In this document: piece by piece, positions 12,775 through 24,179 of the stretch
How the letters are laid out: each line of letters begins with the position of its first letter
How positions within the stretch are numbered: position 1 is the stretch's first letter
Source of the DNA: Conoideocrella luteorostrata
Lineage: Eukaryota > Ascomycota > Sordariomycetes > Hypocreales > Clavicipitaceae
Length of the DNA stretch: 64,000 nt
Assembly: GCA_032433595.1 (NCBI GenBank)
Contig: JASWJB010000006.1
Span: 186,001 to 250,000 of the forward strand
Direction: 5' to 3'
Made by a program: the position numbers and the translations under genes
Notes under the pieces: generated by a model
Told to the model about the DNA's origin: nothing
Seen by the model: only the letters and a program-made list of their open reading frames with translations
Database searches by the model: none

Positions 12775-13682
12775 ATGGGAAGCAATACCAAAGCCTGGGT
12801 CGACGGCCCATTCACGCTCATCCATCCCTCCCAATCGGGTGAGAAGGTATGTTGACTACGACCTATATGGTGCTGTATCTGTCTCACAGCATCAAGATAG
12901 GCCAAAGAAGCAGCGGCTTCAGAGCGATCGCGTCCAAAATGTCCATCATGCACAATTGCATCCTACGCGGCGCCAATGCCATTTACAACCAGGCGGGCAA
13001 CATGTCAGGCGGTACGGCCCGAGACGTGGCCGACTTCACCCATTTTGCCTACCAATGGAGTCTTTTCGTCAAAGACCATCACGACGCGGAAGAGGAGATC
13101 ATCTTTCCGGAGATGAATAAAAAGGCAGGTGTGGAGGGTCTCATGGATGCGAATGTAGCGGAGCATAGGATCTTCCACGACGGATTGGTGAGGTACATGG
13201 GCTATCTGGAGGACGTGATGCACCAACGAGAGCGATACGATGAGACGGCGCTGGTGGGTATAATGGACGGGTTTATGCCGGCGCTGCATGGGCACCTGCA
13301 GAGGGAAATTGACTATTTGGTTCGGTTGGAGGAGTACGATGATAGGTGTGATTGGCGGGCATGGTTTGAGGGGATGATGGGGGGCTTTATGCGGGAGAAC
13401 ATGAAGGACGGAGAGTACCGAGTAAGTGTTCTTTTGTTGTTTACAGTAACTACGGGGCACTCGCAAGGGTGAATGCTAACATAGGGATAGAGGGAAAAAG
13501 CGCCCATGTTTTTCGTTTTGCACGACAAGAGTTTCGCGGATGGTGTCTGGGGCGACTTCCCACCCACGCCACGGCTGGTCGCAGTTGTCATGAGGATGCT
13601 TTTTCTGAGCAAGCATCAAGCGTGGTGGAGGTTTTCAGGGTGCGACTTGTCGAGCCGACCGCAGAAGCTGCCGTTTGCTTAG
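12775..13682 (+). CDS. Hemerythrin-like (HHE) domain protein
   Basis: A small four-helix protein of the fungal hemerythrin/HHE family, which binds a di-iron centre; cellular roles are poorly defined (oxygen, NO or iron sensing have been proposed for relatives). The best model has three exons, 12775-12838, 12901-13421 and 13491-13682, giving 258 aa. It opens with WVDGPFTLI, the usual family start. Putative iron ligands appear in order: His in MSIMHN, HH and EE in KDHHDAEEEIIFPE, the HxxxH of AEHRIFHDG, and His in PALHGHLQREID. The C-terminal exon carries the typical SKHQAWWRFSGCD block. The first splice could instead be AAG|GTATGT to CAAG|ATA, changing a few residues. Confidence 0.9.
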
Positions 13683-15476
13683 ATTGGAGAAATTATTGTC
13701 CTGTTTCTTGAGGAAAGATTGGTCTCGGCTCGATGCGCGTAAATATGTGAGCAGGGAGAAACTAGGTAGTTATTCTAGGTACGGAGTAGTTAGTACTTAG
13801 ATTGCTAGGCTAGGTAGTTAAGTATGCATGTCACGGTCGCAGAATGGTACTAGTGGGGCGTAGACACCAATGCCCCCAAGGTTGTTGTCATGAATACAGA
13901 ATGGTCCGAGAGAAAATTTCAAGCTTCTTTTCCACCTACCGGATTCATCGCAGTCTAACCGATTCGAGAAGCACAGCAGCACGGTAGAACAAGGGGCTGT
14001 GCAAACGGTCCAAGTGGACGACAAGAGCGCGTGTGTCTCGCTCAGTGTATGACGAGCGGTGGAGACGGTCATGGAGATTCACAGATGAGGAATCTAGGTT
14101 GAGAGAATGGAAGCACCAGAGCCAGAGTCTGGGTGGATATTGTACACTCGGACAATGCATGATAATATGCAGAGCAGTGGCCGCAATGTGCCCCGTTTAC
14201 TACCTCAGAAGGTATTTGCTTCAACGACAGCCTGTAAGTACAATAACTACAGGAAGGTGAGTACTGCAGCTGACTACTCCGTTACAGTTCATCCGTATTG
14301 TTGCTACCTATCGGAGTAACAAGGCGATAGTTATGGTGCGACGTGGTTGCAGTCTGAAACTTACAAAACCATCCTGACCAAACTGTGACAAAGCACCACA
14401 CTAGGCTGTACTGGATACTAGCGCCCTTGACCTCTGCCCTGACACTCGCTGAGCACTGTCCACTAGCCGTTGACCTTTGGTCCCGCCTGCACGTCAACGT
14501 CATGAGGCACCGTGGCACAGCAAATCTCCGTGTCCTGTCGGCTTGGGCTGCCTCTCAGGTCGCTTGGTCGTTCGGCTGGCCGAATCGGCGCCATGTTGCA
14601 GTGCTCTCCAATGCACCGCCGTTAGACGTAGTAAATGGGAAGCAGGCTTTTTGACATCGACATCATCGACCGCTTACCACTAGGCATTCTTGCCTCGACT
14701 TCGAGAAGCGCGATCTGGTCGACTGGTGCCCTTGTCTGCCCTTGTCTCTCCCCTCCCTTATGCGCTTCTGTACTGCTGCATCTTCACTGGGTCCGCTGAG
14801 CTTGTGCCTGCTGTGCCTGCTGAGTCTGCTGTGCCTGCTGGGTCTTTGCGTTGTCTCTTGCGCGACCGGCTGCTAAGTGCGCTGTAATAAGCCCTGTCCC
14901 GCCTCTCCTGTTGCCCGCGCTCCCTCCGTCGATTGATTCTTCATATTCCTAGGCATTGCCGGCATACCATCATCCTCCGCTCACACCTCTCAATCCTGGC
15001 TGGCTACTGTCCCCCATATCTTGCTTCACTCCTCGCGCCCAGCTCTTCACCTCTGTGTACTTCCGTTATTGTTCTCCCAGCGGGCGTGCGACGACACACG
15101 AACGGACAGTTCTCCATCCCTGCCAAACCAAAGGTTGACTGACCCTTTCAGCCCCTCCACCTGCTCCTCTTCCTTCGTCGTGCCGAAACGCCCCGCGCCG
15201 CCGCATCATCTCCCCCGCGCCCGCCCTGATTTCCAAGCGCCGACCACGACCAAAACACCATTGATTATTGATTCTCGGCTCTCACGCGCGTGCGATCGCT
15301 CACTCTACCTGCGACCCCTTGCGTCCATATCGTCTCTAAGATTGCGCATCCTTCAGTGACAGAAAACCTGAGTCCGATTGTTTTGCATCAGCGCTCCCGG
15401 ACCTCGTTCCGCTCGCACCTCGACTTCGCACAATACCATACATAGACAGATATCGGCAGCGCATCACTAGGGAATC
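13683..15476. other. Intergenic, 1.8 kb, with dispersed motif and minisatellite-like run
   Basis: No coding region is supported. The left part is rich in CTAGGTAGTTA-like words and carries one TACGGAGTA at 13780-13788 and a near copy at 14275-14283. At about 14812-14840 there are imperfect tandem TGTGCCTGCTG units. The right part is pyrimidine-rich and looks like the NCS-1 promoter and leader. Confidence 0.5.
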
Positions 15477-16485
15477 ATGGGGAAATCGTAAGCTTGCTCC
15501 CCAAACCAGAGATCTCGTTCCCCCGCCGGGAACTTGCTGCTCTCTTTTTCCTGCTCTGGTTTGCATTTTGAAACATTCCAGTCCAGATATAAGCTTGCCT
15601 GTGCGAGAGCAAACTTTCTGAGTTTTCTCCGACAATAGCGCGACACAGCATCCAGGCTAACCACTCTATGCGGCCCCCAGACAGTCTAAACTCTCCCAGG
15701 AACAGCTTGCCGAGCTGCAAAAATCGACTCACTTCGACAAGAAGGAGCTCCAGCAGTGGTACAAAGGTGCGTATTCGGCGGCGTCACCAAGCGACATAAA
15801 TTCGTTCGAGGGTCGACCGTCCCCCTTCCTCCGCGACGTTAACGTTTGCCGTGACTCCAATAGCCCCTTGAACAAGTCGGAACGCGACGGCGTTCAAGGA
15901 GAAGAAATACTGCCCGGTGCTAATATGGCCGCATAGGTTTCCTCAAGGACTGCCCCTCAGGCATGCTCAGCAAAGAAGAGTTCCAGAAAATTTACCGACA
16001 GTTCTTTCCGTTTGGCGACCCGAGCTCATTTGCTGACTATGTCTTCAACGTCTTTGACACGGACAAGTCAGGTAGTATTGACTTCAAGGAGTTCATCTGC
16101 GCCCTGAGTGTTACTAGCCGAGGCAAGATGGAGGACAAACTGGATTGGGCTTTTCAGTTATACGACATTGACGGCGACGGCAAGATCAGTTATAATGAAA
16201 TGCTGCAGATCGTGGAAGCAATCTACAAAATGGTGAGCAGGAAGTTTGATGTTCCTCCAGGATGTTTGTTGACGAAATGGTTCGTCCCTAACCCGCGCGG
16301 TGCAGGTCGGCTCCATGGTGAAACTCCCCGAGGACGAAGATACCCCCGAGAAGCGTGTACGCAAGATTTTCCGTATGATGGACAAGGACGAGAATGGGTC
16401 TCTGGACTTGGAGGAATTCAAGGAGGGTAGCAAGCGCGACGAGACGATTGTGTCGGCGCTGTCCTTGTATGATGGGCTGGTGTAA
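15477..16485 (+). CDS. NCS1: Neuronal calcium sensor NCS-1 / Frq1
   Basis: An N-myristoylated EF-hand calcium sensor that in yeast and other fungi activates the phosphatidylinositol 4-kinase Pik1 and supports calcium signalling and growth. Four exons (15477-15487, 15681-15766, 15937-16232, 16306-16485) give exactly 190 aa, the canonical NCS-1 length. The start MGKSQSKLS provides the Gly2 myristoylation signal. EF-hands 2-4 are visible: [24 protein letters not shown] and [14 protein letters not shown]1 is degenerate (KDCPSGML), as in the family. It ends ALSLYDGLV. Exon 1 is only 11 nt, so automated calls often miss the true start. Exon 2 must begin after CCCCAG at 15680 to keep frame; the closer CAG at 15684 does not. 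Confidence 0.97.
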
Positions 16486-17012
16486 GGGCTTCGCCGCGCA
16501 CGAATGGGCCTCGTACGAATAGCCCGCGCACAAATTGGCTGTGTCATACATGATCCGGCTTATTGGCATATATAAAGAAGAGTTCTCGGAAGGGGCACGG
16601 ATGCATTTTTCTTTTGTATTGTTTATGCGACTTGAAATACGATATCTTGTCATCACTTTATGCTGTGCTGTGACGTACCTACCCTAGGCTAGTGGCGTGT
16701 TGTCGCATGGGTGGGCTGTGTATGTATGTATGCGCCTGGTGAGGTGTCAGGCCTCTCCAATCCCTGCTCGAATTGCTGCCCAGCTCTGAAGGAAGAGGAG
16801 GCTCGTTTTTCTCTATTTGTTCCCCTTCTGGGATCAATCCTCGTATTTCATAGAGGCCTTTGACAAACTAAACTTCTAGTAGTTTTACGTAGCTTACAGG
16901 TGCGCAAGTGGGGCGCTCAAATGACCATCTTGGAACTAGTTCTGATGCGATTTCTTCAACCAACTCGAATATTATCGACATTTCACCTATGAGGGTTAGA
17001 TAAAGACCCAAA
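16486..17012. other. Intergenic, 527 bp
   Basis: NCS-1 terminator region and Rkm5 promoter. Only a short ACCTACCCTAGGCTAG-type word near 16678 stands out; no gene seen. Confidence 0.45.
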
Positions 17013-18069
17013 ATGCCCCTAGAAGAACTCCTCCCGTATCTAGAAGATGAGATCCAAGACCCCGATGAGGGTAAGTCCCCCAACTCGACTCTAACCGGAC
17101 TCGTCAAGAACAGGCCAGTAACATAGCCAACCGCCGCATCAGAAACATTCCTCTTATACTCCAACCCTGTCATCTCCCAGAACTTGGGCTTCATTGACCC
17201 TAAAGCCGAAACCCTGGAAGTAAACCTGTCGGGTAGGGATCTGACCATCCATCAAAGCCCTGCAGTCTTAGGTTCCACCCGGGCTGGAGGCACGACAGGA
17301 GCAGGTTCGTCCCGCTCTGGCTTTCGAGTCTCCCCCATCATCGTCAATTGCTGTCTTCCGTCTTCCGTCTAATCAGTAGACTGCAGTTCTATGGAAAGTA
17401 GCCCCCCTCTTCGCGGAGTGGCTCGCCTCGCCTAAGAATCCTCTCTTCTCTACCATCCTTGGCGCATCATCTACGCTCCTCGAACTGGGATGCGGCATCT
17501 CGCCCCTGAATGCCTTTGCTGCGGCGCCCAGGATAGCGCAATACGTGCTCTCCGACCAGCCCTATGTCCAAAAGCTGGTAAATCAGAACCTGCTCGCCAA
17601 TCCAATGCCTGCTGTCGGGAAGGCCGCGCGCCCGGGCCTGAAGAGAAAGCCATCTGCATCCACAGGTATGCAGAATATTCAGTTTCGCGTGCTGGATTGG
17701 GAACAAGACCAAGTCACGACTTCTTTGGCTGCGCCCTCCTGTTCCTTTGATGCGGTGGTCGCGACGGATTGCGTATATAATTACGCGCTTGTGGAACCGT
17801 TTGTGCAGACTTGCGTGGATGTGTGTATGTTGAAGCAGCAGCAGCGAGAGGCGGATGGCAGGGTAGGGTCAGGGCAAGAGTTTGGGCTGCATCCGTGTGT
17901 GTGTGTGGTTGCGCAGCATTTGAGGAATGACGACGTGTTTAGGTCTTGGTTGGCGGCGTTTCGGGAGAGGTTTAGAGTCTGGAGGGTGAGGGAGGATGTT
18001 GTGCCTGGGCTGGGGGCGAAGGATGGGTTTGTGGTGCACGTTGGTGTCTTGAGAGGCGACGACTCATGA
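17013..18069 (+). CDS. RKM5: Rkm5-like protein lysine methyltransferase
   Basis: A METTL21-type seven-beta-strand methyltransferase. Yeast Rkm5 methylates ribosomal protein Rpl1, so a cytosolic ribosome-modification role is inferred. Three exons (17013-17070, 17143-17304, 17387-18069) give 300 aa. Visible motifs are VLWKVAPLFAEWLA (family signature before motif I), LLELGCGISPLN (SAM motif I), YVLSDQPYVQKLVNQN (motif II region) and VVATDCVYNYALVEPFV (the DCVYN post-II signature). Splice phases match at both introns. The symbol is by resemblance; other METTL21 members are possible. Confidence 0.85.
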
Positions 18070-18296
18070 GCATAGGGTAGCTGAACATTAATTATAGATA
18101 TGATGAGATGAGATGACAGGATGTGCGGTAGATTTGCATGAGTCTCAAGGTTCAGAATCGTCAATACCAGTTTGGTTCCCGACGAGAATACCGCCCTGTA
18201 TCAGATCGTGGGCAAATTAGGGAATTCACACATATGAGACCTTGTCTCAGTAAATCTTGCACGTTCAGGGCCTAATGCACCCCATTTCGATTCAGA

Positions 18297-19020
18297 TCAG
18301 TGGTTACTAAAGAATACGAGCATCCTGACATCATTTGTTGGGAAGTCTGTGGGCAGTTTGTCTTCAGTAATATTGCCCCCAAGCACCCTTGCAACTTGTA
18401 CGGTGTGGCGAAGAACAAGCGCATGCAGAGAAGATCCCGACTGTCTTGGAGCCCTAGCATTGACATAATCCATTGGGGATAGCGTATCCGGGATATTGTC
18501 GATGAATGTCGTCCAGGCTTCATCACGGGCTTGTTGCATGCTTTTGGGGTTGGACATTTTTGGCATATCGCGGAGGAAGCTTCTCAGAACTCTGACAATG
18601 CTGATAAAAATGCCAGCGGGCCAGGCTGTAGCAAGCAGTAATGCATCACCATAGGTACACCAAACCAAGGCTATGGCGTCAAGTTTGCCTATCTCCGCGT
18701 CCGCGGCTGCCTTGAAGCACATCCAACGCCAGAGAAGATGGCGCCAACGGCCTCCGCCCGGTCAAGGTCAGTAGTCACACTATTCTGGAAGGCTTCGACC
18801 ATGCTCTTCACCTAGAGAGCACGGCTGACCGCCGCACCCGCCTCCTGACCAGCTTTTGATGGCGTGAATTTCGGCGACAGTGGAGTGAGCGGCTCGTATT
18901 TGAGGCTTTTGCGCACCTCAGAAAGCGACGTGGGCTCGCCTTTAGCAGTTTTGGACTACCAAACTTTCGCTGCGGCCGCCGCAAACATCCTTTCCGAAAC
19001 GGCCTCAGCTTTCTCGACCA
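18297..19020 (-). pseudogene. Decayed coding relic, family not recognised
   Basis: Reading right to left, a coding-like frame (AELVEKAEAVSERMFAAAA, then KGEPTSLSEVRKSLKYEPL, then SMVEAFQNSVTTDLDR) is interrupted by two in-frame TAG codons. Each would be CAG (Gln) with one C-to-T change, in contexts KVW-stop-SK and RAL-stop-VK. Near 18722 the frame shifts once and continues for 141 codons (from CFKAAADAEIGKLDAIALVW) to a stop at 18297. The amino-acid flavour is consistent across breaks, supporting one former gene. Function is unknown. Confidence 0.5.
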
Positions 19021-20461
19021 GTTCCGCGTTTAATTAAGGAGAAAACGCTGCCTCTCTTTGACTGTCAACTAAAGACGACAAGATTTCGTTGCACAAATCA
19101 TCTCTTTATTTGCTGCCTTGGACACATTCAATTACTTCGTATGTTTTTTCTGAGTTCTTTTATATTCCCTCCATGTCCGGAATCATGAGAGGCGTCATAT
19201 CTGGACCCTTAGGTCCGCGGTATCCATCTTGAATTTCTTAGCTGTAGCAGCAAAATCAATTTCTTTGTTAGCGTCCAACTCAGGCCGAAACTATGGATGA
19301 GCCACCAGGGTGGCTGGAAACTCTTGGCCGAAGCCTCGATACGTGCGTTGAGCGCCGCCTTCACAGACTCGTGGAGGTTTTCAGCGACTCTGTCGGACAC
19401 TTCCAGCGGACTCGCCTCTCCTTCCGGCACGGGGGGCCTTTCGTTTCGGGGCTTGTTACTCCTGCATAACAAATTGAGACCAGGCGCTTAGCGTTTCCCC
19501 GACAAAGATCTTGAGACTCTTCGTAGATGTTGACTTAGCCCAAGTTCTGCTTGGATTCACTGCACCACTCAGGCCCACCTTTACAAGCTCCTCCCTCGCT
19601 GACTTTCGGGAGACCAGCAAAGCTCTCTTCTTCCTCTACTAGGATTCTTTTTTCGTCCTTTTTCGGTCCGCCTTTGTCTTTGCCTTTGCTACCTGTGTTC
19701 TCCGCCTCCTTGCCCTCTTTTTCTGACCCTCTCCTGAGGGTCGGGCACGAGCAGTATCCGTCCTTCGCTGTGTCTTAGGCAAACATCACTAGGCGAACTC
19801 GTCCCAGAAAGTAACGTCTCAGCTTTAAAATATCGTATGCTTTTTCAAGACTGAGAGTTACTTACTTGGACGCGTACACAATGTGAATTTGCGTAATGAG
19901 TGATAACGATGTTATCGTTTGTCGTTCCCAATGAAAGGCCATAGCTAGCCAAGAGCTTCTGCATACATATATTGTTCGCGTAGACGATAAGCAATAACTG
20001 CATCTACTAGCGGAGTCTTCATTAGACCTGAAAGTCTGACCTTTTTGCTGAACGGGAGGTTTGCAAGGCATTCCGGCATCAAAATGTGGTCGGGCTGGCA
20101 CAGCTAGAAGATTGGCTGCGTTCCTTACTCGCATCCTCGGTTCCTTGCCTATTTCTGCCTCGGGAGACTTCCCACCGCATAGCATCAGGGAAGTTAATGG
20201 ATCTGTACAAGATGGAATGCAATGCATGCATCATGCATACCTGAGTGCTGAAGCTATCTGTTCGCCTTGGATAGGCATGTCTCAGTGTCATTGCCCTTGA
20301 GCTCCACCTTGGGATTTAAGCTTATTTGTTAATTACGGTATAAGCTAAACCGAAATCCCGCTGAGTGGCAACTGCCGAGCATCCCAAGGCAAGAAGATAC
20401 GGAGAACAGAACCCCCACCCCCTCCTACAGATGAAAAACACGAGTATATTGTACTTCCCAG
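19021..20461. other. Relic-bearing, AT-biased stretch
   Basis: No intact gene. On the minus strand, Lys/Glu-rich coding-like fragments appear at about 19555-19740 (EKEGKEAENTGSK flavour) and 19209-19472 (SDRVAENLHESVKAALNAR flavour). They may be the N-terminal part of the relic at 18297-19020, separated by noncoding AT-rich DNA. Nothing recognisable lies at 19800-20460. Confidence 0.35.
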
Positions 20462-20514
20462 GCACTAAGTAACACAGTCCAAGAGCCTTATTATCTCAAG
20501 GACCTCATCAAGGG

Positions 20515-20765
20515 CTATATCACGGATTTCATCGGGAAGCTCCAGCTTCCCGATAGCCGTGACGGCACCAGGCCGATCTGCTTGTTGAGCATATCGTAGA
20601 CAACATAAGACGAGCGCAGGAACGCATCGCCCAACAGGAAAGACCTGTCCGACCTGACGCCGTACATCTTGCTGGATGTGAGCCCAAACAAACAGGCGCC
20701 TTGCCTTATATTGAAGAACACTCCCTGGGGAGCGCTACGAAGTCCGGGGAACGGTGGTTGTAAAT
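20515..20765 (-). pseudogene. Aspartic protease (A1 family) C-terminal fragment
   Basis: An isolated, locally GC-richer island on the minus strand encodes APQGVFFNI, then CLFGLTSS, then SFLLGDAFLRSSYVVYDMLN and KQIGLVP. This is the diagnostic C-terminal block of pepsin-like proteases (LGDxFLRxxYVVYD). No catalytic DTG/DSG motif or N-terminal lobe is present in the AT-rich DNA upstream. Just after the block an alternative frame stays open (GKLELPDEIRDIALDEVLE), suggesting a frameshift. It is a remnant, not a working enzyme. Confidence 0.6.
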
Positions 20766-21664
20766 TTTACAAGGGTTCTGTTGCGGAATATCCTATAAAT
20801 CTATCTCGTTAATTTTGGCGCTCTAGTATAATCCATAAATTATAAAAAATGTCATGATCGGAGAGATCTTCCCGCTAGACAATGTCCTTAGTAGAGAGCT
20901 AGATATGTCTCACAGAATGGAATTGCATAGCTCCCGGTGCGTTCTATAACCGCCACAATCTCCGAATGCATGAGTGACCGATTTGCGGTCTTCAAGATCA
21001 GATCCTTCCCTTCCGCAGTAATTGCTACGTCCACTATTGCTGTAGGTAGCTGAGGCCGCTGTAAATCAGTATGTTACAAGTAAGTAGCTACGGCCATTTA
21101 GATAAGTGAAATTTTCCATGTATTTGAGCTATTTGGTGAGGAGTAAGACCTCGTCTTATAGACAATTTCCGGATAGGAATTTGTCATCGAATCCGCCACC
21201 AGCATCATCATTAGCGTCGTCATCAGCTTTGTTATCCATAGGTGATATTTGCCACGACAGATGATTTCAAAATTACCAATCCCATGGCCGCGTACCCTTC
21301 AAGCGCGTTTCACATTAAGTGCAAAGTATGACACATGCCGGCAATCTTCGGAAAACTTGACGTTCTTCACAATAATGGTTTTTACATTTACTTCGATATG
21401 CTTTAGGTATTGTGTTTTATTGCTACGAAGACGTCCTAACAGGCGAAGCCGTCCTACCAGGGTTACTTTTCACAGAAATAAAACTGCAAAAAACACCACC
21501 AGACATACTTACATCTTTCTCTCGTGTGTAGACTTCAGCTACTCTCAACAGTTATCTGCATCCACCGATCAAACGAACGATAGCCTGAACTGAAAATTCA
21601 CTTCCTAGCACCAACACGAGAAGTCAAATGTGCTCTACCTAATACCTCTAGAAAATATGATTGG
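20766..21664. other. AT-rich gene-free stretch, 0.9 kb
   Basis: Downstream of the zinc-finger-like gene. No domain-bearing frame or repeat recognised. Confidence 0.45.
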
Positions 21665-24179
21665 CTATTCTCTTGTACCGACGTCTCTGTTCAACTCTCC
21701 CCCTTGACCGTATGTCTGTGTCTGTTGGTAGTAATCAGTCTCAGCAAGGTCTTGGAACCCAGTGTAGTCCGCAGAAGCTGCAGGCCAAAAACTAGGAAAC
21801 AAATTCATGCCGCCACTTTCCATGGTATTCGGATCTATAAACCTATCCGTATCCATTATGAGAAGTGAAGAGTTGTTATATTCGTCCAATGGAAGTGGTA
21901 TTCCTGGACCATGTTGAAAAGTAGCTGGCATAGGCGTATGAAAACGATGTTGCTGTGTGGCGGATAGAGCTATATTTGGTGCCATGCTTGACAACGTGCC
22001 GGTAACTTGTGGGCTCGTCGTGCTGATTCTTCCGCTTATCCCGGTAGGCCGTTGTCTTTGAGAGGATGGCTTTGCAGTGTTTGTGTTGTGATTACCGAGA
22101 ACAGGGCTTGCGCTAGGCCCAGCCTCCTGAACCAATGCAGCAGAATCTGGCTTGCAGGTTGTTGGTATGGTTATATTTGTTGACGGAACACCAGTGAGTG
22201 AGGTATTGTTGCTGTCGGTCAAGCTAGACGAACCGCCTGGACCAGGAATCTGGCCGTGTATACCTATCCAAATCTCACATGCCTGGCGCAGTATGTTTGA
22301 CAAGACGCCTTTCGATGTGTCCGTTAAATTTCCGTCCTGAAGATTGAAGTCACGAATTTTCCAGTTAATGCATTCCATGCAAAACTTGGTAAAGTGTTCA
22401 ATCTGCTCTGAAGGAGAAGTATTTTGTTTCGAAAACGTATTAGTTATGACATTGTCGTACCCTGAGACAAGGCTTAGCGATCAGGAATTTTGGTAGTATG
22501 CAATGAAAATCACGCATAGAGGAAGATGGCCATGAATAGGGTTCAATAGATAGCCTTCTCGGTTAGATTTCCAAGAAATCTAACGCAAGTAGTGATGAGG
22601 AAAAGAAAAGCCAGATCATCTCTGAGGAAGTGATGGTGGATATTCATGGATGCACCGCAGGTGACATAAGAAGAACCACACTTACAAGGTGTTGGAGCAT
22701 CCTGGTCCGGGAATAGTAATGTCCAAATCTCTTTCCATATCTCAACGCGATGAGAATCTTGGTTTCCGTTCGTTCTGCGGTGGGTATCGAGTGTGGCCCA
22801 TTGAGAATCAGTGATTCCCTCTTTGAGTGACGAATCTCCGCGCTCACACGAAATCACCTCTTGCCGATGGGCAGCAAGTTCTTGCATTGCAGATGCTCTG
22901 TTCTTTTCGTTTGATGGAAATATCGTGTAGCAACGCTCGCATTGGACCGGAGAGTGTGTTCTTTTCAAGTGCTCCCTGTTGTAAGAAACGTTCAGTTGGC
23001 CATGGCTCTATGCTGGTGACATTCTTCACCTCCAACAAGAAAAAGAAAATGATGCACTCAGGGATTAAAATATACTTAAGACGCTGAATATTTCTGAATC
23101 CCGGCCCTGCACAAGTCCTGTACTTCCTGTTAACTGCCGAGTATTTGGTTGGATTGTGTTTGTGGAATGGACAAGCAAGCTTTGGAGGCTGTGGTCTATC
23201 GGGTTGCGACACGAAATCAGGGGGCTGCCCATGTCCTTCGCCACCATTGCCACCGCCACCGCCGCCGCCTTCTCCAGGGTTGTTATTGTCATTGCTACTT
23301 GAACTGGATCTTCTTCGTTTGCGCGAGCTGGGTGAGGCATCCGGTTCCCTCGTAATGTTCGAGGTACCGCCAGTTCCACTCCCCGACGACCCATGAGGTT
23401 TCTTAGTCGTATAAGATTGCCATGATTCAACTTTATTCCTGAGTCTGGTGGCCTTGTATCTATGCAGCGAAGGGATGAGCGATGCAGCAAAAGCTAAATC
23501 ACCTCCAACAGAAGATATGACTAGCTCTTCAAGACCGTCATCTGCCCCGCTCCAGTCATTGTCATCTTCCTCCAGATCATCATTTTTGTCTTCTTCATCC
23601 GTACTGTCATATCCAGACATACCATCTGATTTCTCATCCGCGTCTTCGTAGTTTTCGAGGCTCGTCTGAATAGTCTTGTGGTCTTTGTTTTTCACGTTAT
23701 GTGGTAAGTCGTTGATCATGATCGAATTTCCAGATGTAGGCCCGTTTGCTGATCGTAAGGAACTCGAGTGAAGTTGGTCTTCAGCAGTGCCCGACATATT
23801 TTCATCCAGGGTCAGATTCCTATTGCCGATGCTGAACAGAATATGTCAGCTCCTCGGCTAATAACAAGAGAATTATACGGATGATTTCAACTCGACGGAA
23901 GGTTTCACAAGCCCAAACTTACTCGTTTTGCCAACCCCTAGAGTGGACCGCATCATTTGTCTCATAGTGCAAATGTTGTAGGCATGAACTAACACTGGAT
24001 GTAGTGGATGGCACAGACATGCAAGAGCCCTCGGTGATTGGACTGTCTTCCCTTGACGAGGTTTCACAACGGGAGAGGGTCAGAGGCATGTCGCCCTTTC
24101 TGTTTGTTTGTGATACGAAACCCTTATTTTTGGTTGGCAAGCCCATGGAGCCTCGCAAGACCGCATTTCGACCCGGCAT
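21665..24179 (-). CDS. C2H2-like zinc-finger domain protein, four exons
   Basis: An uncharacterised, probably nuclear protein of a fungal family recognised by an ACPF-type Cys/His segment. Exons 24179-23923, 23819-23076, 22975-22686 and 22461-21665 join in phase to 695 aa. Order: Ser-rich N-terminus; acidic DEEDKNDDLEEDDND block; basic RKRRRSSSSS segment; poly-Gly run; then LACPFHKHNPTKY, CAGPGF, IQRLKEHLKRTHSP, VQCERCYTIF and ISCERG, giving C/H pairs that could bind zinc. WKEIWTLLFPDQDAP and CMECINW follow, then a Ser/Thr/Pro-rich tail. It is the only intact gene in the 18-29 kb AT-rich block. Homologues are often multicopy (family knowledge); function is unknown. The long third intron (224 nt) could hide another small exon. 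Confidence 0.8.
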
